A stretch of 34,399 nt of DNA from Hyphomicrobium sp. (GTDB lineage Bacteria > Pseudomonadota > Alphaproteobacteria > Rhizobiales > Hyphomicrobiaceae). The position numbers and the translations under genes were made by a program. Shown in pieces: positions 26,835-34,399 of the stretch. Every line of letters starts with the position of its first letter. The stretch's first letter is position 1. The notes under the pieces were generated by a model. The model was given only the letters and a program-made list of their open reading frames with translations. It did not search any database and was not told the origin of the DNA. The stretch covers positions 1 through 34,399 of the forward strand of contig JAAERO010000184.1 in assembly GCA_024230315.1 (NCBI GenBank), in the 5' to 3' direction.

Positions 26835-27353
26835 CTATTTGTTCCTGAACATCGGGCGAGCACGCGATCCGGCGCACGCCTATTGACATTCGGTGCAGAC
26901 AAGGGATTTGCGCGGACGGGCATACGAGACACCACGAACACGAAATACCGCCGGCCTGACCGGTCTACGGACGCTGAACTGGATGGAACGCAAAGATACT
27001 GAAACGCACCTAACGCTGGGGAGCGAACAGCTCCGTCCGGTGCGCTTCGGGCTACGCGACGAGAGCGGCGACTGATGCCACATCTCGGGTGCCGAGAAGG
27101 CAAACCTACAACAGCTTGAATTGAACCTACAAGATCAAGGGCCTGGGTGGGGCTCCTTTTCCTGGGAAAGGTAACATATTCGCAACACGCAACCTCAAGC
27201 GCCCCTGTCTTTACGGTCAATCTGATTTCGCGATGCCGCAAATCGCAGCCCACGGAGGTGTCATACAACCTTTCAACCCATGCACCGCAAACAAGACGTC
27301 GATGTGCGGGCCAATTGCCCGTGACAGAGCTATTTTGGGCCTGTGGTCGTGCG

Positions 27354-27383
27354 TTGACAGCCCCACCGGTGCGCGCGTATCAC
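27354..27383 (+). promoter_or_regulatory. Candidate promoter ahead of argD
   Basis: TTGACA (27354-27359), a perfect -35 hexamer, and TATCAC (27378-27383) are separated by 18 bases. Transcription would start near 27390, just before the hairpin at 27394 and about 70 bases ahead of the argD start. The -10 match is moderate. Confidence 0.4.
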
Positions 27384-27393
27384 CAACGGCTTG

Positions 27394-27420
27394 AGGGCCG
27401 CCGAACAGGGCGGCTCTTTT
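27394..27420 (+). terminator. Intrinsic terminator or attenuator upstream of argD
   Basis: AGGGCCGCC (27394-27402) pairs with GGCGGCTCT (27409-27417), nine pairs with one G-T wobble and a 6-nt loop. CTTTTAATTTTCTT follows directly. This has the shape of a Rho-independent terminator, yet no gene ends upstream on this strand. It is either the end of an unannotated RNA or a read-through control for argD. Confidence 0.6.
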
Positions 27421-27460
27421 AATTTTCTTACGATTTTCTGCTGCACAGGGATGGGCACCG

Positions 27461-28702
27461 ATGTCTGCTTCCTTGGCGGCTTCGGAGCCCAAAACGAAGG
27501 CCGCCCCTACAAACGGCCTGTCGCCGGCCGTGATGGCGACTTACGCACGCCACGATCTCGTCTTTGAGCGGGGTGAGGGCGCTTGGCTTATCACCAGCGC
27601 GGGCGACCGCTATCTCGACTTTGGCTCTGGGATCGCCGTGAACGTGCTGGGCCATGCCCACCCGCGCCTCGTTGCCGCCCTCACTGAGCAGGCCGAGAAG
27701 CTTTGGCACACGTCGAACCTTTATCGGGTCGCCGGCCAGGAACGGCTTGCCGAACGCCTCGCCGCAGCGACTTTTGCCGATCGGGCTTTCTTCTGCAACT
27801 CGGGCGCGGAGGCTTGCGAGGCCGCAATCAAGGCTGCGCGGCGCTATCACTACGTTTCCGGCCATCCTGAGCGCTGGCGCATCATCACGTTTCAGGGTGC
27901 GTTTCACGGCCGTACGCTCGCCACTATTTCGGCCGGCGGCAACGCAAAGCACTTGGAAGGTTTCGGTCTACCACCCGAGGGGTTCGACCATGTGCCTTTC
28001 GCCGATATTGCGGCCGTGGAGCAAGCAATAGGGCCTGAGACGGGTGCCATCATGATCGAGCCCGTCCAGGGCGAGGGTGGCATCAACGTCGCTCCGGCCG
28101 AGTTCCTGCGCGGCCTGCGTGAGCTGTGCGATCGGCAAAGCTTGCTCTTGATCCTCGACGAAGTGCAATCGGGCATGGGCCGCACCGGCAAGCTCTTCGC
28201 GCATGAATGGGCCGGCGTCACGCCCGACCTGATGGCCATCGCCAAAGGGATTGGTGGCGGCTTTCCGCTGGGGGTCCTGCTGGCCACCGAGGAGGCCGCC
28301 AGAGGCCTGACGGCTGGTACGCACGGGTCGACCTTCGGGGGCAATCCGCTCGCCACCGCTGTCGGCAATACTGTGCTCGATGCCGTTCTGGAGGCGGGCT
28401 TCCTCGAGGCAGTGCAGGGAAAAGCACTCCGATTGAAGCAAATTCTCGCCGGAATCGCCGATCAGCACGCCGACATCGTGGAGGAGGTTCGCGGCCAGGG
28501 GCTCATCATGGGCCTCAAGCTTAAGTATGTGCAGGTGGCCGACCTTGTTAAGGGATCCGTCAATGAAAACCTGCTCGTCGTGGGCGCCGCGGACAACGTT
28601 GTTCGTCTCCTTCCGCCCCTCAATATCAAGGACGAGGAAATTGCGGAGGCCGGCGAACGCCTTTCGCGTGCCCTCGACCGCGCGGCGAGCGCCGCATCTT
28701 GA
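27461..28702 (+). CDS. argD: Acetylornithine aminotransferase
   Basis: ArgD is a PLP enzyme that converts N-acetylglutamate semialdehyde to N-acetylornithine in arginine synthesis and often also serves lysine synthesis. The 413-residue length is normal. Class III aminotransferase features are present: the [19 protein letters not shown] segment, [16 protein letters not shown] (around 105-120), [14 protein letters not shown], and the PLP lysine Lys262 in [13 protein letters not shown]. The ATG at 27461 has a modest GGG ribosome binding site. It is followed by argF, with only 32 bases between the argD stop and the preferred argF ATG, so the two are co-transcribed. The upstream hairpin suggests conditional expression. 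Confidence 0.95.
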   Translation: MSASLAASEPKTKAAPTNGLSPAVMATYARHDLVFERGEGAWLITSAGDRYLDFGSGIAVNVLGHAHPRLVAALTEQAEKLWHTSNLYRVAGQERLAERLAAATFADRAFFCNSGAEACEAAIKAARRYHYVSGHPERWRIITFQGAFHGRTLATISAGGNAKHLEGFGLPPEGFDHVPFADIAAVEQAIGPETGAIMIEPVQGEGGINVAPAEFLRGLRELCDRQSLLLILDEVQSGMGRTGKLFAHEWAGVTPDLMAIAKGIGGGFPLGVLLATEEAARGLTAGTHGSTFGGNPLATAVGNTVLDAVLEAGFLEAVQGKALRLKQILAGIADQHADIVEEVRGQGLIMGLKLKYVQVADLVKGSVNENLLVVGAADNVVRLLPPLNIKDEEIAEAGERLSRALDRAASAAS

Positions 28703-28734
28703 CCCTCGTTTCCACTCGAGCCGACCGGACCACT

Positions 28735-29682
28735 ATGGCCCCAACAACACAACTTTCATCGCTGCCAAGGCATTTTCTCGATATCGATGCGCTCGATGCC
28801 AAGACGCTGCGCCATATCGTCGATACGACGCACGCCATGAAGCGCGCTGGCAAGCGCGTGCCGGAAAAGATGAAGCCTGACGGTATAGACGACGCTGTTC
28901 TTGTGACGATCTTTGAGAAGCCGTCGACACGCACGCGTATTTCTTTCGATGTTGCCATGCGCCAGCTCGGCGGTCAGACGCTATCGCTCAACCATACCGA
29001 TCTTCAGATCGGGCGCGGCGAGTCGATTGCTGATACCGCACGCGTGCTGTCGCGTTATGTCGATGCCATCTTGATCCGCGCCAATGCGCACTCAACATTG
29101 CTCGAGCTTGCTCGTCACGCGACAGTTCCCGTGATTAACGGGCTCACCGACAGGAGCCATCCCTGCCAGGTCATTGCCGATATCGTTACGTTCGAGGAAC
29201 GCTTAGGCCCCATCAAGGGTCGGCTGATCGCGTGGGTGGGGGATGGAAACAACGTGGCCGCTTCATGGATGCACGCCGCGGTGCGCTTTGGTTTTGAGCT
29301 TCGCATCGCGTGCCCCGACGAGCTGGCTCCAAAGCAAGAAGTTATCGACTGGGTGGCGCGGGAGAAGGGCGCTGTGTCTATCGGAAGCGATGCCGCGCAA
29401 GCGGCGCGCGGCGCCGACTGCGTCGTGACAGATACTTGGGTGTCGATGGGGCAGACCGACGCGGAGTGGCGCAAGAAGATCTTGAAGCCCTTTGCCGTCG
29501 ATTCCCAACTAATGAGCCAAGCAGCGTCGGGTGCAATCTTCATGCATTGCCTTCCTGCCTATCGCGGCCACGAGGTGTCCGCTGACGTCATCGACGGACC
29601 GCAATCAGTTGTGTTCGATGAGGCCGAAAACCGTCTTCACGCACAAAAGGCCATTCTTGCTTGGTGCCTCGGAGCAGGTTAG
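28735..29682 (+). CDS. argF: Ornithine carbamoyltransferase
   Basis: ArgF makes citrulline from ornithine and carbamoyl phosphate in the arginine pathway. From ATG 28735 it has 315 residues, the usual length. The carbamoyl phosphate motif STRTR is at 64-68, HPCQ at 142-145, and the ornithine-side motif HCLP at 271-274, all intact. A TTG at 28699 that overlaps the argD stop would add 12 residues; it is less likely, though neither start has a strong ribosome binding site, and coupling to argD could help. hslO begins at the next base after the stop, so argD-argF-hslO form one unit. Confidence 0.96.
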   Translation: MAPTTQLSSLPRHFLDIDALDAKTLRHIVDTTHAMKRAGKRVPEKMKPDGIDDAVLVTIFEKPSTRTRISFDVAMRQLGGQTLSLNHTDLQIGRGESIADTARVLSRYVDAILIRANAHSTLLELARHATVPVINGLTDRSHPCQVIADIVTFEERLGPIKGRLIAWVGDGNNVAASWMHAAVRFGFELRIACPDELAPKQEVIDWVAREKGAVSIGSDAAQAARGADCVVTDTWVSMGQTDAEWRKKILKPFAVDSQLMSQAASGAIFMHCLPAYRGHEVSADVIDGPQSVVFDEAENRLHAQKAILAWCLGAG

Positions 29683-30669
29683 ATGACCGCCGCCGCCGCC
29701 ACAGAGCAGATTGGCGACACTCTGCGCGACGACATCGTGCTCCCCTTCCGCACCGAACGCTCAGGCGTTATTGGCCGGGTCGTGCGGCTCGGTCCAGCAA
29801 TCGACACCATCCTTTCCCGCCACGATGCGCCCGAATCTGTCTCACACACTTTGGGTGAGGCAGTGGCGCTCACGGTCATGTTGGGCACGGCCTTAAAATT
29901 CTCCGGCAAGCTGACGCTGCAAACTAAGACGGACGGTCTGCTCGACTTTATCGTCGTCAATTTCGAGACGCCCGGTCGCGTGCGTGCCTACGTTCGATAC
30001 GACAAGGCACGTCTTGACGCGATTAGCAGCGAAAGCGCCAGCGTAGATCAAGGTACGTTTTTAGGTTCCGGCTACCTTGCCATGACTATTGATCCTGGCG
30101 ACGACATGGATCGCTATCAGGGCATCGTGGCGCTCGACGGCGAAAGCCTAGGCGAGGCAGCGCTCACCTATTTTCGCCAATCCGAGCAGTTGCCGACATT
30201 TCTGCGTCTAGCGGTGGCTCAACACTACGTGGCCGGCGAGAACGGCGATCCGGGCCAGTGGCGCTGGCGCGCGGGTGGCCTCATGATCCAGAACTTGACT
30301 GGAGATGGCGGCAAGCCGCGCGCGCCCGTCGATGAAGAGGCCGACGAACAGCGTCTACCTGGCGAGGACGATGATGACTGGGAGCGAGCCCGCATTCTCG
30401 CTGCGACAGTGGAAGACCACGAATTGCTTGACCCCACGCTGTCGCCGGAACGGCTGCTCTTTCGGTTGTTTCACGAGGAAGGTGTGCGTGCACTGAGACC
30501 CACACCGGTTGAGGCTTGCTGCCGCTGCTCGCGCAAGCGCATCGAAGGATTCTTGCGCAGCTTCGGAGTGGACGATCTTTCCAATATGCATGAAGCGGAC
30601 GGGAGCGTCAGCGTCACGTGCGAGTTCTGCACGGCTACGTATCGCTTCCGTTCAGACGAGCTCGAATAA
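29683..30669 (+). CDS. hslO: Redox-regulated chaperone Hsp33
   Basis: Hsp33 is a cytoplasmic holdase that becomes active when oxidants release zinc from its C-terminal cysteines. The 328-residue protein has the N-terminal chaperone core with GEAVALTVMLGTALKFSGKL (about 57-76) and the middle YFRQSEQLPTF. An acidic linker (about 210-235, rich in Asp and Glu) leads to the switch domain. The four zinc cysteines are present as CxC (280, 282) and CxxC (313, 316). An extra Cys279 precedes the first pair. The ATG abuts the argF stop with no gap, which implies coupling. The pairing of hslO with argF is, from memory, common in this order. Confidence 0.95.
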   Translation: MTAAAATEQIGDTLRDDIVLPFRTERSGVIGRVVRLGPAIDTILSRHDAPESVSHTLGEAVALTVMLGTALKFSGKLTLQTKTDGLLDFIVVNFETPGRVRAYVRYDKARLDAISSESASVDQGTFLGSGYLAMTIDPGDDMDRYQGIVALDGESLGEAALTYFRQSEQLPTFLRLAVAQHYVAGENGDPGQWRWRAGGLMIQNLTGDGGKPRAPVDEEADEQRLPGEDDDDWERARILAATVEDHELLDPTLSPERLLFRLFHEEGVRALRPTPVEACCRCSRKRIEGFLRSFGVDDLSNMHEADGSVSVTCEFCTATYRFRSDELE

Positions 30670-30676
30670 GCACGCG

Positions 30677-31069
30677 CTAGTTTCCGCCGGCCGATTTGAG
30701 ATAGCTAATGATTTTTTGGCGCTCGTCCTCTAAGTCGATGCCGCCAAAAGGCCTCATGGCGTTCCCATGGACGACCTGGTCAGGGTCAGCAATAAACCTG
30801 TCGAGGTTCTGCTCATCCCAAACAATGCCGGACTGTCGCATGGCGGAGGAGGAGTCGTAGCCGCTTACTGTGCCGGCTTTCTTGCCGACAATGCCATAGA
30901 GGCTAGGGCCGAGCCGATTATCGCCTTCTTTGATCGAGTGGCAGGTGCGGCAAGCGTTGTTGTACGCGATTTGGTCGGCGTCAGGAGACGTTTGTGCATG
31001 AGCTGGCGACAACGTGGCAATTAGGACGGCTGCTGCAAAGCTTGAATATAGGATGGCTAGGGAGTGCAT
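30677..31069 (-). CDS. Small periplasmic class I cytochrome c
   Basis: From ATG 31069 the product is 130 residues. A signal peptide ends at about residue 25 (AHA), then a single-heme domain follows with CRTCH (40-44) and probable axial Met105 in GNAMRPFGG. It resembles cytochrome c-550/c2-type electron carriers of the periplasm. The usual MAFAG sequence around the methionine reads MRPFGG. The start is firm: GGAG lies seven bases upstream, and the signal peptide begins there; the much longer open frame upstream encodes basic, non-family residues from argE's shadow. It lies 10 bases after argE on the same strand, so it is probably the last gene of the metZ-apaG-argE transcript. Its redox partner is unknown. 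Confidence 0.92.
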   Translation of the reverse strand: MHSLAILYSSFAAAVLIATLSPAHAQTSPDADQIAYNNACRTCHSIKEGDNRLGPSLYGIVGKKAGTVSGYDSSSAMRQSGIVWDEQNLDRFIADPDQVVHGNAMRPFGGIDLEDERQKIISYLKSAGGN

Positions 31070-31079
31070 TGAAAAACTC

Positions 31080-32240
31080 CTAATTTTCGGCCCAATCCGC
31101 GAGACGCGTGAGAAATCCTGAGCATTTTTCGATCTGATCCTTGGCGATCCATTCATCCGCCGTATGCGCTTGCGCAATGTCACCAGGCCCGATGACGACG
31201 GACGGCGAACCACCGTCCTGAAACAAGCCGGCCTCGGTCGCGTATGAAGCGGCGTACGTCTCATTTTGGCCGGCCAAACTGAGGGCAAGCGCGACGGCCT
31301 CCGAGTTGGCGCCGGCCGCAAACGATGGCACCTGGTTGGCTATAGCGACGTTAATTCGTGCCTCTGCCGCGACGTGCTGCAGTTCCGGCAAACACTCCCG
31401 CGCGACGAAGGCGCGCACGTGTTGATCTATCGTGTTGGCGTCGACGCCAGGCAGTGCGCGCAGATCGAAATCGACGCTGCACGAGACAGGAACGATGTTC
31501 GTTGCCGTTCCACCGTTGATAAGGACGACCTGCAGCGTGGCGTAGGGCGGATCGAAGCGCTCGTTGCGCGGTGCGACCATGAGCTCCTTTTCAATCAGGC
31601 GCAGCTCGTTCAACAAGGCGCCCGCCGCGGTTATTGCATTGGCACCCAAGTGCGCCATGCTTGAGTGCGCCGCGCGGCCTTCGATCTCCACGTGCCAGCG
31701 CACCGGCCCCTTGTGGGCGTCGACGACGCTCATAGAAGTTGGTTCGCCGATGATCACAATACGCGGCTTGATAAGGCTGTGGCCGAACTCAGCGATCATA
31801 GGACGCACGCCAAGGCACCCGATTTCTTCGTCGTAGGAAAACGCAATGTGGATTGGAACTTTGAGCTTTCGGCGCTGAAAGTCGGGCACCGCGGCCAAGG
31901 CGCAAGCGAGAAAGCTCTTCATGTCGGCAGTGCCGCGCCCATAGAGCCGTCCGTCGCGCTCTGCGAGCATGAAGGGATCGCTGGTCCAGTTCTGCCCTTC
32001 AACCGGGACAACGTCGGTGTGACCCGAGAGTGCGACGCCTGGTACGTTGGCCGGTCCAATTGTCGCAAAAAGGTTGGCCTTGCTGCTCTCTGAGTTGAAC
32101 ACGATCTGGCTGGCTATTCCGCGCTGCGCCAGATAGTCCTCAACAAAGCGCACGAGCGCCATGTTGCTCTTGTGGCTCGTCGTATCGAAGTTGACGAGCC
32201 GCGCTAGCAGCTCGGTTGCGGAATAGTTGGGTCCTTTCAT
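31080..32240 (-). CDS. argE: Acetylornithine deacetylase (M20 family)
   Basis: ArgE hydrolyses N-acetylornithine to ornithine and acetate. The 386-residue protein shows M20 metallopeptidase metal sites: His74 and Asp76 in SGHTDVVPVEG, Asp106 in GRGTADMKSF, and Glu138/Glu139 in SYDEEIGCLG. The dimerisation domain lies at about 175-290. The overall pattern fits the ArgE branch better than DapE, though family separation by eye is imperfect. GAGGAC precedes the ATG by about five bases. It is the third gene of a minus-strand series after metZ and apaG, with only 34 bases from apaG. Its arginine-pathway role matches the nearby argD and argF on the opposite strand. Confidence 0.92.
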   Translation of the reverse strand: MKGPNYSATELLARLVNFDTTSHKSNMALVRFVEDYLAQRGIASQIVFNSESSKANLFATIGPANVPGVALSGHTDVVPVEGQNWTSDPFMLAERDGRLYGRGTADMKSFLACALAAVPDFQRRKLKVPIHIAFSYDEEIGCLGVRPMIAEFGHSLIKPRIVIIGEPTSMSVVDAHKGPVRWHVEIEGRAAHSSMAHLGANAITAAGALLNELRLIEKELMVAPRNERFDPPYATLQVVLINGGTATNIVPVSCSVDFDLRALPGVDANTIDQHVRAFVARECLPELQHVAAEARINVAIANQVPSFAAGANSEAVALALSLAGQNETYAASYATEAGLFQDGGSPSVVIGPGDIAQAHTADEWIAKDQIEKCSGFLTRLADWAEN

Positions 32241-32274
32241 TAGTGTCCTCGTCCAGTGCGATTTGCGAATGTTA

Positions 32275-32667
32275 CTAGTTCACGCTGCGCACGGCAAAGG
32301 GGCAGTCGAGCGAGAAGGCTGGAATGGCGACATCGAATAGCGCGCCGCTCTCGTCCTCCATCTGATAGCTGCCGACCATAATGCCGGACGGTGTGTTCAG
32401 CGGGCAACCCGACGTATAGCTGAAGGAGCTGCCAGGTACGATGACCGGCTGCTCGCCCACAACACCGGGTCCACGCACTTCCTCAGTGTTTCCCTGCCCA
32501 TCAGTGATGTGCCACACGCGCGAGCGTAGCTGCACGGCTTTTTCGGTCTCGTTTGTGATCTCAATGGTGTAGGCCCAGAAGAACTCGCTGTCTTCCGGCG
32601 ACGATTGATCGTCGAGATACTGTGGGGTGACGTTGATGCGGATACCGCAGGTCACAGTTTCATACAT
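32275..32667 (-). CDS. apaG: ApaG (CorD) domain protein
   Basis: ApaG proteins are small fibronectin-type III-like beta proteins of unclear function, linked to cobalt and magnesium resistance and to diadenosine tetraphosphate metabolism in enterobacteria. From ATG 32667 the product has 130 residues, the usual length. Conserved segments are FFWAYTIEITNET (29-41), LRSRVWHITDG (47-57), GPGVVGEQPVIVPG and SGIMVGSYQM. The frame extends upstream to a TTG, but those residues do not match the family. AGGGGA lies about ten bases before the ATG. It follows metZ by 95 bases, a pairing often seen in Hyphomicrobiales by recall. Confidence 0.94.
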   Translation of the reverse strand: MYETVTCGIRINVTPQYLDDQSSPEDSEFFWAYTIEITNETEKAVQLRSRVWHITDGQGNTEEVRGPGVVGEQPVIVPGSSFSYTSGCPLNTPSGIMVGSYQMEDESGALFDVAIPAFSLDCPFAVRSVN

Positions 32668-32762
32668 GCCGGTATGGTCCCCTGCGGTGTCGACGGAGGT
32701 GGCGCGGGCGGATTGTATTCTGCCCGCTGATGCGGTCAATGTCGCACATTTAGCGAGATTGT

Positions 32763-33977
32763 TCAGCTGTTGCGGGCAGCATCGAGGCTGGTTTCCAGGT
32801 CGGCGGCAAGATCCTCAAATGCTTCGAGCCCTACCGAAAGGCGTAGCATACCATCGTTGATACCGAGCTCGGCACGCGCTTGGGGGCCAATGCGGTAGTG
32901 TGTCGTGGTCGCGGGATGCGTCACCAGGCTTTTGGCGTCACCAAGGTTGTTGGACAGCTTGATGAGCGACAAAGCGTTTTGGAAACGGAAGGCTGCGGCC
33001 TTTCCGCCGGCCACATCGAACGTCACGATCTGCCCGCCGCCAGTCATCTGTCGGCGTGCAATGTCGGCTTGCGGATGGTCGGAGTGTCCACAATAGAGCA
33101 CGCGCGTCACGCCGTTATGAGCGATGAGATAATCGGCAACTTTTGTCGCCGTCGCCGTCTGCGCTTGCACCCGCACGGGCATCGTCTCCAGGCCCTTGAG
33201 CATGACCCACGCATTAAACGGGCTCATGGTCGGTCCGGTCTGACGCAAGTACTCTTGCAGATGGTTATTCACGTAGTCGGCACTGCCGAGCACAGCCCCG
33301 CCCAAGCACCGCCCCTGGCCGTCTATATGCTTCGTCGCCGAGTAGACGACAACGTCCGCCCCGTGTTCTAGCGGACGCTGAAGCATCGGCGTGCTGAATA
33401 CGTTGTCGACAACGACGAGAGCGCCGGCGTCCTTGGCAAGGCGCGAGACCGCGGCAATATCGATGAGTTCGAGTATTGGGTTTGCCGGCGTTTCGAAGAA
33501 AAACATCTTGGTATTGGGGCGCACGGCATTCTTCCAGGCATCCAAGTCGCGTCCGTCGACCAGAGTGGAGGCGATGCCGTAGCGCGGGCACAACGTCTCT
33601 ATGATATAGCGGCAGGCGCCGAATAGCGCGCGCGCTGACACGATATGGTCGCCGGCCTTGAGGTAGGAGAGCAGCGCGGCGTTTACTGCAGCCATGCCCG
33701 TCGCTGTTGCGCGCGCTTCTTGCGCCCCTTCCAGCAAGCGAATGCGCTCCTCGAACATTGTGACCGTAGGATTGCCGAACCGGCTATACTGATAGCCAGG
33801 GTCCTCGTTCTTGAAGCGTGCCTCGGCCTGCTCGGCGCAGTCGTAGACAAAACCCTGCGTGAGGAAGAGTGCTTCAGATGTCTCGCCGAATTGCGAGCGC
33901 TGTGTGCCGCCGTGCACGAGCTGAGTTTGGGTGGCCCAGCCGGCCGATTTATCCGTTTGATCGTCTTTGCTCGCCAT
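32763..33977 (-). CDS. metZ: O-succinylhomoserine sulfhydrylase
   Basis: MetZ is a PLP enzyme that makes homocysteine directly from O-succinylhomoserine and sulfide, supplying methionine and SAM. The 404-residue product has the Cys/Met metabolism enzyme pattern: QYSRFGNPTV (63-72), ATGMAAVNAALL, DNVFSTPMLQ with Asp191, and the PLP lysine Lys216 in SATKHIDGQGR. The MetZ assignment over other sulfhydrylases rests on overall similarity and on the riboswitch context. AAGGA lies seven bases before the ATG. A SAM-II riboswitch ends about 97 bases upstream, so high SAM should lower expression. It heads the probable metZ-apaG-argE-cytochrome c operon. Confidence 0.94.
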   Translation of the reverse strand: MASKDDQTDKSAGWATQTQLVHGGTQRSQFGETSEALFLTQGFVYDCAEQAEARFKNEDPGYQYSRFGNPTVTMFEERIRLLEGAQEARATATGMAAVNAALLSYLKAGDHIVSARALFGACRYIIETLCPRYGIASTLVDGRDLDAWKNAVRPNTKMFFFETPANPILELIDIAAVSRLAKDAGALVVVDNVFSTPMLQRPLEHGADVVVYSATKHIDGQGRCLGGAVLGSADYVNNHLQEYLRQTGPTMSPFNAWVMLKGLETMPVRVQAQTATATKVADYLIAHNGVTRVLYCGHSDHPQADIARRQMTGGGQIVTFDVAGGKAAAFRFQNALSLIKLSNNLGDAKSLVTHPATTTHYRIGPQARAELGINDGMLRLSVGLEAFEDLAADLETSLDAARNS

Positions 33978-34073
33978 ACGCAGTCCTTAAGGGTGCTTCG
34001 CCCATTAAAAATCCCGGCTCGCCTCGCGCCGCTCGTTCATAAGCCGACGCAGGAGAAACCGGGGTGCGCTCGG

Positions 34074-34128
34074 CCATTTTAGCGACTTAGTTTAACGTGG
34101 CGGCAAGCCGTCCGGCCAAATGACCACG
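34074..34128 (-). promoter_or_regulatory. SAM-II riboswitch controlling metZ
   Basis: SAM-II is an alphaproteobacterial S-adenosylmethionine-binding pseudoknot found ahead of metA, metZ and related genes. On the minus strand, P1 is CGTGG (34128-34124) with CCACG (34100-34096). Loop 1 holds TCATTTGGCC, matching the conserved AUUU plus CC, and the 3' part has TTAAACTAAGTCGCTAAAATGG, which closely fits the consensus tail AAA...GCUAAAA..GG. The downstream GGCC can pair with loop 1 to close the pseudoknot. A TTGACG at the complement of 34165-34170 lies at a suitable distance for a promoter, though its -10 is poor. In many SAM-II elements the tail overlaps the ribosome binding site; here metZ starts 97 bases further on. 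Confidence 0.85.
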
Positions 34129-34184
34129 AGGATGTGTCGGGGATTACCCCCGCAGGGTGCTTGGCGTCAAGGGCCGCTTGCTCT

Positions 34185-34257
34185 AGAGCAAGATCGTTCT
34201 TGATGAAATCACTCGCCAAGCCCGGAAGGTCTCCATCAAGAACGTGAATCTTACTCT
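34185..34257. repeat. Palindromic element of about 73 bp
   Basis: The left arm (34185-34205) and right arm (34234-34257) are near-perfect inverted repeats. GTTCTTGATG pairs exactly with CATCAAGAAC, and the outer AGAGCAAGAT pairs with ATCTTACTCT with one mismatch, after a 3-base insertion in the right arm. The loop is 28 nt. It overlaps a CTCTAGAG palindrome at 34181-34188. The form resembles dispersed extragenic palindromes of Rhizobiales-type genomes. The last 140 bases of the window after it show no gene. Confidence 0.65.
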
Positions 34258-34399
34258 AAACCCGCATTCCCCAAGTAGACGCCGGATTTCTGCTGCGCTA
34301 CTGGCGTAATTCCGTTACGATTCAGTCGTTTGGGGCTATGATTTGGGGGCAGTCTTGTCACACCTTGCGGGTGAAAGCGAAAGCAGTCGTCTTGGGCTG

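Larger units (their letters stand above)
26835..27460. other. 626-base gap between gcrA and argD
   Basis: I find no convincing protein gene here. The short open frames lack ribosome binding sites and recognisable products. Near 27379 lies a possible promoter, and 27394-27420 holds a terminator-like hairpin, both described separately. Other small hairpins are CTCGG-GTG-CCGAG (around 27083) and CGGGC-CAATT-GCCCG (around 27308). The gcrA promoter must lie at the left end, but I cannot define it. A small RNA ending at the 27394 hairpin is possible but unproven. Confidence 0.4.

Noticed and set aside
26801-27268. Minus-strand frame of 155 codons in the gcrA-argD gap
   Set aside because: No ribosome binding site, no recognisable domain, and it overlaps the gcrA start; composition looks random.
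31070-31321. N-terminal extension of the cytochrome c gene
   Set aside because: The extension is the shadow of argE; the signal peptide and ribosome binding site fix the start at 31069.

Overview
The window looks like a chromosomal segment of an alphaproteobacterium, most likely of the order Hyphomicrobiales. That placement is inferred from gene content and order: rpsT next to dnaA, a GcrA cell-cycle regulator beside argD-argF-hslO, a RegB/RegA redox pair with SenC, a PstA with a long N-terminal domain, MmcB, and a SAM-II riboswitch ahead of metZ. All are typical of that class. I see no transposon, phage, CRISPR array, tRNA or rRNA.

Region 1 (1-9.3 kb) is the replication-initiation neighbourhood: a six-helix membrane protein (minus strand), rpsT, a 640-base non-coding stretch with clustered TCCAC/GTGGA motifs (possible origin or dnaA control region), a single-domain rhodanese, then dnaA, dnaN, recF and gyrB. 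The DnaA protein has alanine where the sensor 1 aspartate is expected and serine for the first Walker A glycine.

Region 2 (9.4-16.8 kb) holds a YgjP-type zinc hydrolase, senC, the divergent regB and downstream regA (redox control), mmcB (DNA repair nuclease fold), and a two-gene unit: a Lon-like AAA_32 ATPase that ends where the protease domain should begin, overlapping by four bases a USP-like protein.

Region 3 (16.9-26.3 kb) is a phosphate block: ppk2 (polyphosphate kinase) divergent from phoR-pstS-pstC-pstA-pstB-phoU-phoB. PstSCAB imports phosphate, PhoR/PhoU sense transport status, PhoB activates the set, and PPK2 handles the polyphosphate store. A 13-codon ORF with a very strong ribosome binding site precedes ppk2. 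A long hairpin separates pstS from pstC. The block ends at a strong terminator shared with the convergent gcrA.

Region 4 (26.3-34.4 kb) contains gcrA, a 626-base gap ending in a promoter and a terminator-like hairpin just ahead of argD, then argD-argF-hslO on the plus strand. On the minus strand lies a probable operon metZ-apaG-argE-cytochrome c headed by a SAM-II riboswitch. The last 270 bases carry a near-perfect palindromic element of about 73 bp and no gene.

Most of the window is conserved core chromosome. The parts most worth a second look are the protease-less Lon-like ATPase with its USP-like partner, the DnaA nucleotide-site substitutions, the ppk2 leader ORF, and the SAM-II element placed about 100 nt ahead of its gene.
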